Shown here one piece after another: positions 1 through 9,472 of a DNA stretch of 64,000 nt. The DNA comes from Bacillota bacterium (GTDB taxonomy: Bacteria; Bacillota_A; Clostridia; Lachnospirales; Lachnospiraceae). How positions within the stretch are numbered: the stretch's first letter is position 1; the number at the start of each line of letters is the position of its first letter. The stretch covers positions 248,001 through 312,000 of the forward strand of contig JAEYMU010000025.1 in NCBI GenBank assembly GCA_023407175.1, read 5' to 3'. The notes under the pieces were generated by a model. It was not told where the DNA came from and did not search any database. It saw nothing but the letters and a program-made list of their open reading frames with translations. Both the position numbers and the translations under genes were made by a program.

Positions 1-1926
1 TATAGCGGGGTGGGTGACGATTTCAGCGAAGCGTATATGTACCTTCAGGGGAATGAAGACTTTACAGAAGCAAAGGAGCTTTACAGCGGTAATATTAATA
101 TCAAGCTAAGAGGTAATTCAACTAAAATGAGGGAGAAAAGACCCTTTAACATAAAGCTTGACAGCAAGGCGGATCTGCTGAAGCTGGGAGAAAACAAACA
201 TTTTGCACTGCTTGCCAATGATATTGACCATACTTTGATGCGCAATAAGCTTTTGTATGATTTCTCCGGGGCCATCGGGATGGAGACCTATTCAAAGTCG
301 GAGAATATTGTACTGATCTATAACCAGGAATATTACGGGGTCTATCAGCTTTGTGAGCTGGTAGACCTGGGAGCTGACCGGGTGGATATCTATGACTGGG
401 AGGAAAGCGCCGAGGATGCGGCAGAGGCGATTACGCAGGAGCTTAAGGAGCAGGGAAAGCTTACAAAGGAGGAAGCAGATACAGCCTCTGAAGAGCTTGA
501 AACAGCCATGACGGAGGATTTAAGCTGGATCACCAGTCCTTATACCTTTACCTATGATGCGGATGAGGATGGTGTGGAGGAAGCCTACACGATAACAGAT
601 TATGCCGATCTGCCGGAGGCGACCGGAGGAGCTTTACTGGAGATGGATTTCTATGCCTTCGGAGGTGAGAATGCTTCAACGATGGTATCTGCCTACGCAC
701 AGCCCTTATATTTTAAGTCCCCGGAATATGCAATTACGAATCCCTCTTTCTTTCATTACATCTATCGTTATGTGCAAAGCTTTGAATATGCACTTCACAG
801 TGCGGATTTTACCTATCATGAGGATAGCATCAAATACAGTGCACAGAACCGCACCACAGGCGGCAGCATAAACTCCGGCTATACGGTAAGTGATTTTACG
901 GCACCGGAGTATGACGGAAAGCACTACAGCCAGCTTTTTGACATGGATTCTCTGGTAGATAACTTTATTGTATGTGAGTATTCCATGAACTGGGACAGTA
1001 TGAAAAACAGTGTATTTATGTACAAGGATATCGACGGATTGTTCCATATGGGGCCGGAATGGGATTTTGACTGGGCCTGGGGCAATATCAACATGTATGG
1101 AACGAATACCTGGTATCCGGCCTCCTGGCACACGACTGAGGACGATTTCACCAAAGAGCAGTATTATCAGACAGTCCAATGGAACAGATGTCTGATCCGT
1201 GATCCCTATTTTCTGGTCAGAGTGTATGAAAAATATCATGAAATAAGGGAAACCGTGATTGAGGACATGATTAAGGATGAAGGAACCATAGACAGCTATG
1301 AGAAGCAGCTTGAAGCTGCCGGGGCAGCAAATGATGAAAGATGGAGCTATACCTATGCAAGATATAAAAGCGTAGGCTTTGAAGACTCCGTTAAAAACAT
1401 GAGGGAATTCATCGATACCCGTGTAGCATGGCTGGACGAACAGTTTGCCTCTATTGATACCCTTATGACCTCCCTTGGGTATTACAAGCCGTCGGACGAG
1501 CTTAAGGTAGCAGAGATTGATACCAAAGCAAAAAGGGGGAATACCGTTGTGACGGTCAGTGTTACAGATCAGGAGATTGCCTCTGTCTCATTATTATTAA
1601 ACGGTACAAACCGCTATACGGCAAAGGTTACCTCCGGTCAGGCAGTTTTTCAGATACCGGACAGCGTGCTCATAAAAACTGCTGACATCCTCAATGTAAT
1701 TCAGATATCAGCAGTTGATGTAAAGGGTGACTATATCGTCAGCACACAGGACAAGGGAAATTATTCCCTGGCAAAATCCAACTACGCCGTATTTTATTCT
1801 TCCGCACAGGCAATCGGTACCCCAGGGTTTCATACGGATGTTATAAAATGGTGCTGCCTGGTTGTGATAATTACCGCAGTAACGGGCCTGGCACTTATAT
1901 TCATCTTATATAATAGAAGAAAATAG
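1..1926 (+). CDS. CotH-family spore coat kinase-like protein, 5' end missing
   Basis: The reading frame is already open at base 1, so the N-terminus lies upstream; an internal GTG at 10 is not a convincing start. CotH-type landmarks are present: the nucleotide-loop region LRGNSTKMREKRPFNIK near visible residue 33, the LLANDIDHTLMRNKLL block near 67, and the acidic motif GPEWDFDWAWGN near 348, which matches the metal-binding DxD-type site of CotH atypical kinases. About 120 residues of extracellular-type sequence follow, then a single membrane segment near the C-terminus (about 612-633) ending in basic RRK. CotH proteins phosphorylate spore-coat proteins in Bacillus. A membrane-anchored clostridial form could act on other exported or cell-wall proteins. 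Family call is firm; substrate is unknown. Confidence 0.85.
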   Translation, partial: YSGVGDDFSEAYMYLQGNEDFTEAKELYSGNINIKLRGNSTKMREKRPFNIKLDSKADLLKLGENKHFALLANDIDHTLMRNKLLYDFSGAIGMETYSKSENIVLIYNQEYYGVYQLCELVDLGADRVDIYDWEESAEDAAEAITQELKEQGKLTKEEADTASEELETAMTEDLSWITSPYTFTYDADEDGVEEAYTITDYADLPEATGGALLEMDFYAFGGENASTMVSAYAQPLYFKSPEYAITNPSFFHYIYRYVQSFEYALHSADFTYHEDSIKYSAQNRTTGGSINSGYTVSDFTAPEYDGKHYSQLFDMDSLVDNFIVCEYSMNWDSMKNSVFMYKDIDGLFHMGPEWDFDWAWGNINMYGTNTWYPASWHTTEDDFTKEQYYQTVQWNRCLIRDPYFLVRVYEKYHEIRETVIEDMIKDEGTIDSYEKQLEAAGAANDERWSYTYARYKSVGFEDSVKNMREFIDTRVAWLDEQFASIDTLMTSLGYYKPSDELKVAEIDTKAKRGNTVVTVSVTDQEIASVSLLLNGTNRYTAKVTSGQAVFQIPDSVLIKTADILNVIQISAVDVKGDYIVSTQDKGNYSLAKSNYAVFYSSAQAIGTPGFHTDVIKWCCLVVIITAVTGLALIFILYNRRK

Positions 1927-1937
1927 GAGAGCTTTAT

Positions 1938-3257
1938 CTACTCAGTTGCCTGAAGCGTCTGCTCGATGGCGCTGTTCATGATATCCTTCGTCATCTTGCC
2001 TGGGATGTAACCTACCACATTCCCCTCCTTATCGATAAAAAAGGTGGTAGGAAAGGACGAGATACCATAGCTTTGAAAGATTTCTCCGGTTTCATCAAAC
2101 AGAGTCGGAAAGGTCAGCTCCTTTTCCTGGATAAAGGACTTGATATAATCGATATCCTTATCCGAATTGAAGGGATATTCATCGCTTTTGGGATTAGTGA
2201 CCCCCAGAAAGACAACCTCATCTTCATTCAGTCCATATTCCTGGTATAGCTCTTCAATGTCGGGTAGCTCTTCATTGCAGGGCCCGCACCAGGTAGCATA
2301 AAAATTAAGGAATACGGCCTTTCCCTTGTAATCGGAGAGGGTATGACTGTTGCCAAACTGATCTGTCAAGGTAAAATCAATGGAAGGTACAGTCTTAGCT
2401 GTTTCCTCTGTTGTGGTCTCCCCATTGTCTTCTGCGGTACTGTCCGTACTGCCGTCAGCTCCGGCCTCTTCGCCTGATGAAGTGTCGGAGGCGGAATTTC
2501 CGGTATCATTAGAAGCTTCCTCACTGATATCTGCCTGGTTAAGATAGCTGGAAATACCATTCATAAAGCCGGTAAAGGTCATAATACCCAGGGCAATAAG
2601 CAAAACTGCACCGGCCTTTATCGTATATTTAAGAAGCTTTTGCTTTCTTTTCAGAAAATCCAGGACCTGTGTTGTAAACAGACCCAGCAGCAGAAATGGA
2701 ATTACAAAGCCAAGGGCATAGACCAGAACCAGAAGATTGCCAATCAGGGCGGTTTTTGCTCCAGAGGCAAGAATTAAAACTGAGGATAGGGCAGGGCCGA
2801 TACAGGGTGTCCAGGCAAAGCTGAAGGTGAAGCCCAGCAGGAAGGCAATTAAGGGATTCACCCTTTGATTCGTAAGCTTTAGATGAATCTTACGTTCCTT
2901 TTGCAGGAAGGGCAGCTCAAAAACACCCAGCTGGAATAGACCAAGAATAACAATCAAAACCCCGCTGATACGGATAAACAGGTATCTGTTGCTGCTGAAG
3001 AATTTGCCTAATGCGCTGACAGATGCGCCCAATATAAAAAACGCAAAGGAAACTCCAAGCACAAAGAACAGGGTGTGGAACAGGACCTTCTTTCTGTCAT
3101 AAAGGATTGTTCCGTCTGCCTCTGTCTTTTTGGCATTACCGGCAAGATAGCCCATATAGACCGGCAGAAGCGGTATCACACAGGGGGAAAAGAAGGAAAG
3201 GATTCCCTCTGTGAATACAAGGACAAAATTAATCTGATCTGTTGTTACAATTCCCAT
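1938..3257 (-). CDS. CcdA membrane domain fused to TlpA-like thioredoxin
   Basis: The protein moves reducing power across the membrane and probably uses it at a fused extracytoplasmic thioredoxin. Residues about 5-240 form a six-helix CcdA/DsbD-type domain with its two conserved cysteines in FSPCVIPLLP and TPCIGPALSS. A low-complexity acidic Ser/Thr/Glu linker follows (about 245-300), then a TlpA/ResA-like thioredoxin with WCGPC near 322 and a cis-proline loop (SSFPTTFFID). The ATG at 3257 is preferred over an upstream in-frame ATG because AAGGAGG lies 6 bases before it. The gene sits 11 bases after the polyferredoxin gene, so the two are probably co-transcribed. The fused architecture suggests a self-contained thiol reductase for exported proteins or for peroxide defence. 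Confidence 0.9.
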   Translation of the reverse strand: MGIVTTDQINFVLVFTEGILSFFSPCVIPLLPVYMGYLAGNAKKTEADGTILYDRKKVLFHTLFFVLGVSFAFFILGASVSALGKFFSSNRYLFIRISGVLIVILGLFQLGVFELPFLQKERKIHLKLTNQRVNPLIAFLLGFTFSFAWTPCIGPALSSVLILASGAKTALIGNLLVLVYALGFVIPFLLLGLFTTQVLDFLKRKQKLLKYTIKAGAVLLIALGIMTFTGFMNGISSYLNQADISEEASNDTGNSASDTSSGEEAGADGSTDSTAEDNGETTTEETAKTVPSIDFTLTDQFGNSHTLSDYKGKAVFLNFYATWCGPCNEELPDIEELYQEYGLNEDEVVFLGVTNPKSDEYPFNSDKDIDYIKSFIQEKELTFPTLFDETGEIFQSYGISSFPTTFFIDKEGNVVGYIPGKMTKDIMNSAIEQTLQATE

Positions 3258-3268
3258 GGGTTCCTCCT

Positions 3269-3919
3269 TTATAAAAGCTTTGTATAACCGATTGCTTCCT
3301 TCGGACAGGCCTCCAGGCATTTACCGCACTGGATGCAGTCCGGATGATTTAAAGAGCCGTTTCTATAATCCTTCGGGTTGATTTGGAAAGGACATTTTCT
3401 GCTGCAAATATTGCAGGAAACGCAGGCGGAAGACACCTGCAGTACCTTCTTATGTTTTCTGTGGCGTGCAATGATGGCCGCCAGGGTTCCCATCGGACAA
3501 AAATGACACCATGCCCTATGGTTGTAAAATACAGCCAGGATAATACCCACAATTGTAGTGACTACAATAATCCGGTAAAAAACCATGCCGATTCCGTAAG
3601 GGTTTCCCCAATTCATTATAACACCTGCTGTAAACATGGTCATTATAAATAGTATCATAAAGCCGCGGAAATATGTGGATTTTAAGAATGGGGGGACCCT
3701 TCTGTGCCTGCTGAATTTACTCATGATGCTGTCATAGAAGCTCCCTCTCGGACACAGATTGCCGCACCAGTACCTTCCACGGAATAAGGATATTACCACC
3801 GGGGCTGCCATACAGAGGACGGCAGCAATTGCAAAGCGTAAATCAAATAGGCTAAAGATGATAAATGCGAATAGTAAGAGAAAGGAATATTTCTTCCATA
3901 ATAATGATAGCTGTTTCAT
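3269..3919 (-). CDS. Membrane polyferredoxin (NapH/YccM-like 4Fe-4S protein)
   Basis: This 216-residue protein has about four membrane helices, two short cysteine motifs at helix ends (WCGNLCPRG and WCHFCPMG), and a C-terminal pair of 4Fe-4S ferredoxin motifs, CVSCNICSRKCP and CIQCGKCLEACP. That layout is typical of NapH/NosR/YccM-type proteins, which pass electrons between the membrane and soluble partners. It lies immediately upstream of the CcdA-thioredoxin gene on the same strand. I infer that it may feed electrons to that module; the pairing is seen, the electron route is inference. Confidence 0.85.
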   Translation of the reverse strand: MKQLSLLWKKYSFLLLFAFIIFSLFDLRFAIAAVLCMAAPVVISLFRGRYWCGNLCPRGSFYDSIMSKFSRHRRVPPFLKSTYFRGFMILFIMTMFTAGVIMNWGNPYGIGMVFYRIIVVTTIVGIILAVFYNHRAWCHFCPMGTLAAIIARHRKHKKVLQVSSACVSCNICSRKCPFQINPKDYRNGSLNHPDCIQCGKCLEACPKEAIGYTKLL

Positions 3920-3978
3920 ACATACTCCAAAGAATCTTTTCAGCTATCATAGCATATCGTCTTTTATTCATCGGTGAC

Positions 3979-5151
3979 TTAATCACAGAGACGGCCCTCT
4001 ATCAGCTCCTCTAGTACTCTTGCTCTGCATTCCCAGGTGTGCAGGGCAAGGGCCTTTTTATAACCCTGATCTGCAATTTCCTCCAGTCTGTCCGGGTCCT
4101 TCAGCAGGCCTTCTACAAGGGAGGGCAGCTCATTAATTTTCGATAGGGAGTAATAGACGAGCTCCTGGCCATTTGTCAGATTTTCCTTCAGCCACCGGCT
4201 GGAGTCGCTGATACAGAGGGCTCCATTTAGCATAGAGTTGAAGATTCGGTCATGGGCTCCGTTCTTAAACCAGGGCATTACGTTGAGGGATATCCGGCTG
4301 TCGGCGATTGCTTCCAGACACTTAAGAGAATCCGCCGGTTTGCCAAGGATTATATTCCTTGGCCTTTTGCAGTTAAGAAGCTCCCAGCCGCTTCCGTAGA
4401 CCCGGACAGGAAGGCCGTTGTCTGCCAGGGTCCGTATCACCTGCCCACGAAAATAGAACCTTACATACAGGTCGATAAAAATCATGTTTTCCATGCAGGA
4501 TTTAAGCTCCCCGTCATTCAAACCGGGCATTTCCCTAAGAAGGTGCTTCTCGAAGGCCTCATCCATTTCCATTGCCGGGTGTGCAAGCAGATCATCAATA
4601 ATTCCGCGGTAAAATTGTGTGTACTCCTGATTAATTCGTGTGATATGCTTATCAAACTGCTGGGGCGGAGTATAATTGCCGGTAAAGACAAGGTCCGTAC
4701 CCCGGGCCTTCATGGGCTTATTCCCAAGACCGGTTCCGGCAAGGGGCAGAAAGGACCCAAGCTTAATCTGCGGGAAAAAGCGTCTCATATAATTCTCATG
4801 TCCCCGGTCGATGGACAGCTGAAAATAAAGCGGAGGAACGATCGCAAGGAATTTATGATAGTAAAAGGGATGGTCAAGAACAATGTTATAGCAGGGCAGC
4901 TTAAGCTGCTCCCACAGGAAAATACCCTTAGCATAAAAGGGCTTTTCCCGGTTAAGCCCATGAAAGTTAAAGGTAATTATTACAGTATGTCCTTCTTCGA
5001 TAAAATGAAGTAAAGCCGGAAAATCCACTTCTCCCAGGTCAAGCCGGTAAAGAAACACCTTATGGTTAAAGTTCTCAAAGGCTTTGGCGAGCTGTAAGGT
5101 GAAGTATTCCTGAGTCTCTATTCCCCCGGTAAACATAATAATCTTCTTCAT
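3979..5151 (-). CDS. CgeB-like glycosyltransferase
   Basis: A 390-residue protein with a two-Rossmann layout. The N-terminal half resembles the DUF3880/CgeB region. The C-terminal half (about 250-385) matches the glycosyl-transferase 1_2 family, with VYGSGW, a conserved nucleotide-sugar region around SRISLNVMPWFKNGAHDR, and FNSMLNGALCISD. CgeB proteins help glycosylate the outermost spore layer in Bacillus, and related proteins glycosylate flagellin or other surface proteins. It is monocistronic between the polyferredoxin gene and a divergent tautomerase. The spore role is inferred from family and from the many spore-surface genes in the window. Confidence 0.75.
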   Translation of the reverse strand: MKKIIMFTGGIETQEYFTLQLAKAFENFNHKVFLYRLDLGEVDFPALLHFIEEGHTVIITFNFHGLNREKPFYAKGIFLWEQLKLPCYNIVLDHPFYYHKFLAIVPPLYFQLSIDRGHENYMRRFFPQIKLGSFLPLAGTGLGNKPMKARGTDLVFTGNYTPPQQFDKHITRINQEYTQFYRGIIDDLLAHPAMEMDEAFEKHLLREMPGLNDGELKSCMENMIFIDLYVRFYFRGQVIRTLADNGLPVRVYGSGWELLNCKRPRNIILGKPADSLKCLEAIADSRISLNVMPWFKNGAHDRIFNSMLNGALCISDSSRWLKENLTNGQELVYYSLSKINELPSLVEGLLKDPDRLEEIADQGYKKALALHTWECRARVLEELIEGRLCD

Positions 5152-5302
5152 GATTCCTCATTTCTATTGAACGTGTGCGAAAAATATTTGTGAAAGTCAT
5201 AAGGCCAGGGTATCGGTTAAAAATTGACAGCGGTTCATCTTGCATCCGAAGAAAATCAGGTATAAAATAACATCAATAACAAGAAAAGAAAGGAAGAAAC
5301 CT

Positions 5303-5647
5303 ATGCCTTATATCAGTACAAAAACAACAGTAACCTTAAATCAGGAGAAAAAAGATGCAATCAAGACAAAGCTGGGCAAGGCCATCGAGCTGATTCCCGG
5401 CAAGAGCGAAAGCTGGCTGATGCTTGCCTTTGAGGATAATTGCAGCATGTATTTTAAAGGGAGCAAGGAAAATCCCCTTGCCTTCGTGGAGGTCAAGCTA
5501 TACGGAAAAGCCTCTTCGGACGCATACAGAAAGCTTACGAAGGCGATTACTGATATTATCAGCGAGGAGCTTTCCATCCGCCCGGATTGCATATACGTGA
5601 AATATGAAGAGATAGCAACCTGGGGCTGGAACGGAAATAACCTCTAG
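5303..5647 (+). CDS. MIF-type tautomerase-superfamily protein
   Basis: A 114-residue protein of the macrophage migration inhibitory factor fold. Pro follows the initiator Met, as needed for the catalytic N-terminal proline, and the body carries the family pattern SWLMLAFEDNCSMYFKG and a C-terminal WGWNG. The ATG at 5303 is chosen because an AGGAAG ribosome site precedes it and because it puts Pro at position 2; a start 63 bases upstream would bury that proline. The physiological substrate cannot be read from sequence. It faces the LysR gene tail to tail. Confidence 0.85.
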   Translation: MPYISTKTTVTLNQEKKDAIKTKLGKAIELIPGKSESWLMLAFEDNCSMYFKGSKENPLAFVEVKLYGKASSDAYRKLTKAITDIISEELSIRPDCIYVKYEEIATWGWNGNNL

Positions 5648-5678
5648 AACAGCGAATACCGTAGGCTGCAATACAAAA

Positions 5679-6545
5679 TCAGCCATTGACTGCGTCAAGA
5701 TAGCCTTGAAGGCATTTGTAATCAAAGCTTTCCTTCAGGGCGACCACATAGCTGCTGACCTTGGGGATGGTAAAATCAAGCAGAGGTATCTTGATTAGGG
5801 CACTAGTTTCCAGCTCCTTCTTAATCAGGCTTTCCGGAAGAAAGCTATAGCCCTGTCCCAGAATCAGATAGGGCAGCAGATTGGCGCTGCGGTCGATCTC
5901 CAGGGGAAAGGAATGGCCCTTTGGAAAAAGGTCCCTGATATAGCTTCCCATATCCTGAAAGTTAAAATCACAGTAATAATAGGGAAGCCCGGCAAGCTGG
6001 ACCTTAGTAATTCCTTCCTTATAAGCAGTATCGGACCTGCCGGTAACCAGCACAAGAGCTTCTGTGCGAAATACCTGGCAGGTTATATTTTGCTTATGAG
6101 AGGGGACAAAGGTAAAGGCCAGATCGATTGTCCTGTCGGATAGCATCTGCAGCAGGGGAAGGGAGTGGCTGAGGGTAATATTGAACTTAATCTCCGGGTG
6201 GCTTTGAACAAAAGCCACCGTATCGTCGGCCAGATAGCAGTCATATATGGTATTGGTACTTCCGATTCGCAGGGAATGTTCAAACCGCTGCAGGGCTCCG
6301 ATTTCCTTAACCGCCTGGTTCTCCAGCTCCAGAATACGTTTTGCATAGGCAAGGAAATGCTCCCCTTCGGCGGTGAGTGCAAGCTGCTTCTTGCTGCGCA
6401 GGATTAACTGCCTGCCAAGCTCATTCTCCAATTCTAAAATCCGGTTGGTCACCGTGGACTGGGCCACATAAAGCTTGCCGGCAGTCTGTGTAAAATTCTT
6501 ATAATTAGCCAATTGCACAAAGGTATGCAGGGTTTCCGAATTCAT
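5679..6545 (-). CDS. LysR-family transcriptional regulator
   Basis: A 288-residue protein with the LysR winged helix in residues 1-60 (FVQLANYKNFTQTAGKLY, then VTNRILELENELGRQL) and a periplasmic-binding-protein-like effector domain after about 90. It is divergent from lysA across a 136-base gap, the standard arrangement for a LysR regulator of its neighbour. I infer control of the lysA-dapL pair. The effector is unknown but could be lysine or a DAP-pathway intermediate, as for E. coli LysR. Confidence 0.85.
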   Translation of the reverse strand: MNSETLHTFVQLANYKNFTQTAGKLYVAQSTVTNRILELENELGRQLILRSKKQLALTAEGEHFLAYAKRILELENQAVKEIGALQRFEHSLRIGSTNTIYDCYLADDTVAFVQSHPEIKFNITLSHSLPLLQMLSDRTIDLAFTFVPSHKQNITCQVFRTEALVLVTGRSDTAYKEGITKVQLAGLPYYYCDFNFQDMGSYIRDLFPKGHSFPLEIDRSANLLPYLILGQGYSFLPESLIKKELETSALIKIPLLDFTIPKVSSYVVALKESFDYKCLQGYLDAVNG

Positions 6546-6681
6546 TCTTACACCTTTTTCCCTCTCCTTCTATTTTCTCTATTATCGGAAAATCGAATGA
6601 TTATCATCTGATATATCCGTTTTACAAATCATAATACAATCTGCTACCATAATCAATAGAAAAAACAAAGGAGAGGTAGCA

Positions 6682-7956
6682 ATGAATACACAAAACAATG
6701 CAGTATACCTTCGGGACGGGGAATATTATATGCAGGAAATGAGTATCCGGTCACTCTGTGAAAGATATGGAACCCCTTTCTATTTATACGATGCGGATTA
6801 TATATTAAGTAAATATGAGCTGCTAAAGCAGTACTTCCCCTGGAGCAGACTGAAAATCTTCTATGCAATGAAGGCAAATTACAACCCGCAGCTCCTTAAG
6901 CTGATGAAGGAAAGAGGGTTTTATCTGGATGTGGTCAGCCCGGCAGAGGTGATGCTTGCAGTAAAAATAGGCTTTGAAAAAGAACGCATTTTATACACGG
7001 CAAACAATATGACAGATGAGGAAGTGACACTGGTAAGGCAGCAGGGGGTTTTATTCAATGTTGATTCCTTATCCCGCCTGGAGAAGTATGCCCGGTGCTA
7101 TCCGGGGGCATCCCTGGCTTTAAGAATTAATCCCGAGGTAGTTGCCGGTGAAAATGAGAAGGTGCAGACCGCCGGAGCCTTAAGCAAGTTTGGGATATTG
7201 CCGGTGGATGTGCCGAAGGCCCTTGGGATAGTCAGACAGTATGGCATGAGGGTAGTTGGCCTGCACGAGCACACAGGGAGCGGAATTTCCGACACGGCCA
7301 AGGTGGAGGAAAGCATGAGGAATCTACTGGCACTTGTAAACCCAAAGGATTTCCCCGACCTCGAGTTTATTGATTTCGGGGGCGGCTTTAAGGTTTCGTA
7401 CCATCCAGAGGAGGCAAAGATCGATTATATGGCCTTTGGGAAAAAGACCCTTCGGCTCTTTGACCGGTTTTGCCGGGAGTACGGGAAGGAGCTTGCGCTG
7501 TATTTGGAGCCGGGTAAATATATAACCGCAGATTCCGGCAGTCTGCTGGTCCGGGTTAATACCATAAAGAACAACGGGGGACGCTTGATTGCCGGTACGG
7601 ATTCAGGATTTCCTCATTTGATCAGACCGGTGCTTTATGGAGCCTATCATCACATCGTAAATATCAGTAATCCCTTAGGGGAGCCTAGGAAATATGATAT
7701 CTGCGGAAATATCTGTGAGTCGGGGGATTGCTTTGCCAGAGACCGGACAATACCGGAGATAAGAGAAGGGGATTATCTGGCAATACAAAACGCAGGAGCC
7801 TATTGCCGCTCCATGGCCTCGGAATATAATTTAAGACCGCTGCCACCGGAATATATTCTGTACCGCAATGAGGTGCTTGTATCCGGACATCGGCTGACCC
7901 CTGCCGGGCTGGCGGACCGGATACTTAAGGAGTATGGCTTTCAGGAAAGGATATAG
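6682..7956 (+). CDS. lysA: Diaminopimelate decarboxylase
   Basis: Catalyses the last step of lysine synthesis, meso-diaminopimelate to L-lysine plus CO2, with pyridoxal phosphate. The sequence is a fold-III PLP enzyme: the Schiff-base lysine lies in FYAMKANYNP near residue 68, the HEHTGSG and GGGF phosphate-binding loops follow, and the active-site cysteine motif CESGDCF is near 346. At 424 residues it is typical for the family. An AGGAGAGG ribosome site precedes the ATG. It is followed by a dapL-type aminotransferase, so the two genes cover steps on both sides of DAP. Confidence 0.9.
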   Translation: MNTQNNAVYLRDGEYYMQEMSIRSLCERYGTPFYLYDADYILSKYELLKQYFPWSRLKIFYAMKANYNPQLLKLMKERGFYLDVVSPAEVMLAVKIGFEKERILYTANNMTDEEVTLVRQQGVLFNVDSLSRLEKYARCYPGASLALRINPEVVAGENEKVQTAGALSKFGILPVDVPKALGIVRQYGMRVVGLHEHTGSGISDTAKVEESMRNLLALVNPKDFPDLEFIDFGGGFKVSYHPEEAKIDYMAFGKKTLRLFDRFCREYGKELALYLEPGKYITADSGSLLVRVNTIKNNGGRLIAGTDSGFPHLIRPVLYGAYHHIVNISNPLGEPRKYDICGNICESGDCFARDRTIPEIREGDYLAIQNAGAYCRSMASEYNLRPLPPEYILYRNEVLVSGHRLTPAGLADRILKEYGFQERI

Positions 7957-8005
7957 GCAGAAGGAATTGAGAGGCAGAAATGAAGCAAATATAATAAGGA
8001 GGTAA

Positions 8006-8034
8006 TGTGAATTATTGAAAAGCATAATTCACAC
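8006..8034 (+). repeat. Hairpin, copy 1 of a two-copy repeat
   Basis: A 10-bp perfect stem (TGTGAATTAT pairing with ATAATTCACA) closes an 8-base loop in the gap between lysA and dapL. A related 29-base sequence (23 of 29 identical) lies at 21532-21560, just after the chemotaxis receptor gene, and keeps the outer stem. There is no U-tract, so it is not an ordinary intrinsic terminator. Confidence 0.55.
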
Positions 8035-8093
8035 GCAACTTTGTGCCTATGGCCCAAAGCTTGCAGGCTTTGAAGAAAGGCAAGGTTATTAGT

Positions 8094-9324
8094 ATGGATT
8101 ATTCAGCAATTATATGCAGAACGTCTTGGTGGAGAAGGCTTTGGGGCCGGTACAGAGCTATTTAAATTTGAGAAAATAAAGAGGGCAAAGAGAATGGCTT
8201 TACTGAAGCACCCCGGACTTAAGCTGATCGACCTTGGTGTGGGAGAGCCGGACGAGACGGCGGCGGAAGGTATCATCAGAACGCTTTGTGAACAGGCCGG
8301 GGTGTGGGAAAACCGGGGCTATGCCGATAACGGGATACAGGAATTTGCACAGGCGGCAGCAGTTTATATGGAAAGGGTATACGGTGTTACAGGACTAAAT
8401 TCGGCAAAGGAAATCCTTCCGGTCATGGGCTCTAAGTCAGCCCTGTCCCTGCTTCCCCAGGCATTTATTAATCCGGGGGAGGTCACACTGATTACCGTAC
8501 CCGGCTATCCGGTCCTGGGGACGATAACCCGGTGGCTGGGCGGAGAGGCATATCCCCTGGCACTGAAGCCGGAACGGGACTTTCTGCCGGATTTAAAGGG
8601 AATTCCGGAGGAAATCCTTCAAAGGGCAAAGCTGCTTTATCTTAATTATCCGAATAACCCCACCGGGGGTACCGCCACAGAGGAGTTTTATAAAAAGGTG
8701 GTTTCTTTCGCAGAAAAGCATCGTATTCTTGTCATACAGGATGCAGCCTATGCCGCGCTGACCTATGGAGGGGAAAAGCCCCTAAGCTTTCTTGCCGTAC
8801 CAGGTGCAAGGGAGGTGGGGATCGAAGTTCATTCCCTAAGCAAGGCCTTTGCTATGACGGGCTGGCGGCTTGGCTTTGTCTGCGGTAATGAGAAGGCAAT
8901 TGCAGGGCTTGCCGCAGTTAAGGATAACCATGATTCGGGACAGTTTCGGGCAATCCAGCATGCCGGTGTTTATGCACTCTGCCATCCGGAGCTTACGCAG
9001 AAGGCCTGCGAGAAGTATGAAAGGCGCCATCATAAGCTGACCAGGGTGTTAAGTAAAATAGGCTTTGAGGTGAAGCCTTCCAAGGCCTCCTTTTACCAAT
9101 ATGCCAGGATTGCAAAGGGAACACAGAGCGGAAGGAGCTTTGAGAATGCGGAGCAATTTTCAGAATACATGATACAGAATGCCCTGATTTCTGCGGTACC
9201 CTGGGATGAGGAGGGACATTTTGTCAGGTTCTCGGTTACCTATACCGCAGCGGATGCTGATGAGGAGGACGGAGTCATGAAGGAACTCTACGAGAGGCTG
9301 TTGTCAATGAAGCTCCTATTTTAG
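8094..9324 (+). CDS. dapL: LL-diaminopimelate aminotransferase, N-terminal frameshift
   Basis: A class I/II aminotransferase of the DapL group, which converts tetrahydrodipicolinate and glutamate directly to LL-DAP. The PLP lysine is in SLSKAFAMTGWRLGF, with LNYPNNPTGG and an arginine in GHFVRFSV also visible. The intact frame has its first ATG at 8194, but the preceding codons from about 8113 still encode the family N-terminus (AERLGGEGFGAGTELFKF, then EKIKRAKR). A Met start (MDYSAI) lies in another frame at 8094; removing one base near 8112 would join them to give a normal protein of about 410 residues. Either a genuine inactivating or truncating frameshift or a sequence error is present. 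Confidence 0.8.
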
Positions 9325-9341
9325 TTAACCTACGGTTAACT
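9323..9341. promoter_or_regulatory. Inverted repeat, possible regulator operator
   Basis: AGTTAACC and GGTTAACT form an 8-bp perfect inverted repeat around TAC at the very end of dapL, with a further AATTAACT half-site at about 9353-9360. It lies ahead of the XRE-TPR regulator gene and could be its operator or a weak hairpin. Function is inferred from position only. Confidence 0.35.
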
Positions 9342-9472
9342 ATATTTCATAAAATTAACTATACCTCCATTGAAAAAGTCTGTGGGCAGACTTACAATAA
9401 GCTTAGTACAAATCAATCCAAAGGGAAGGCATGCTATGTGTATCCAATCAATAGAGGAAGGAAAGATTGAAC

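Noticed and set aside
4252..5013. 253-codon plus-strand frame
   Set aside because: It is entirely antisense to the CgeB-like glycosyltransferase, and the encoded protein has no recognisable motif or ribosome site.
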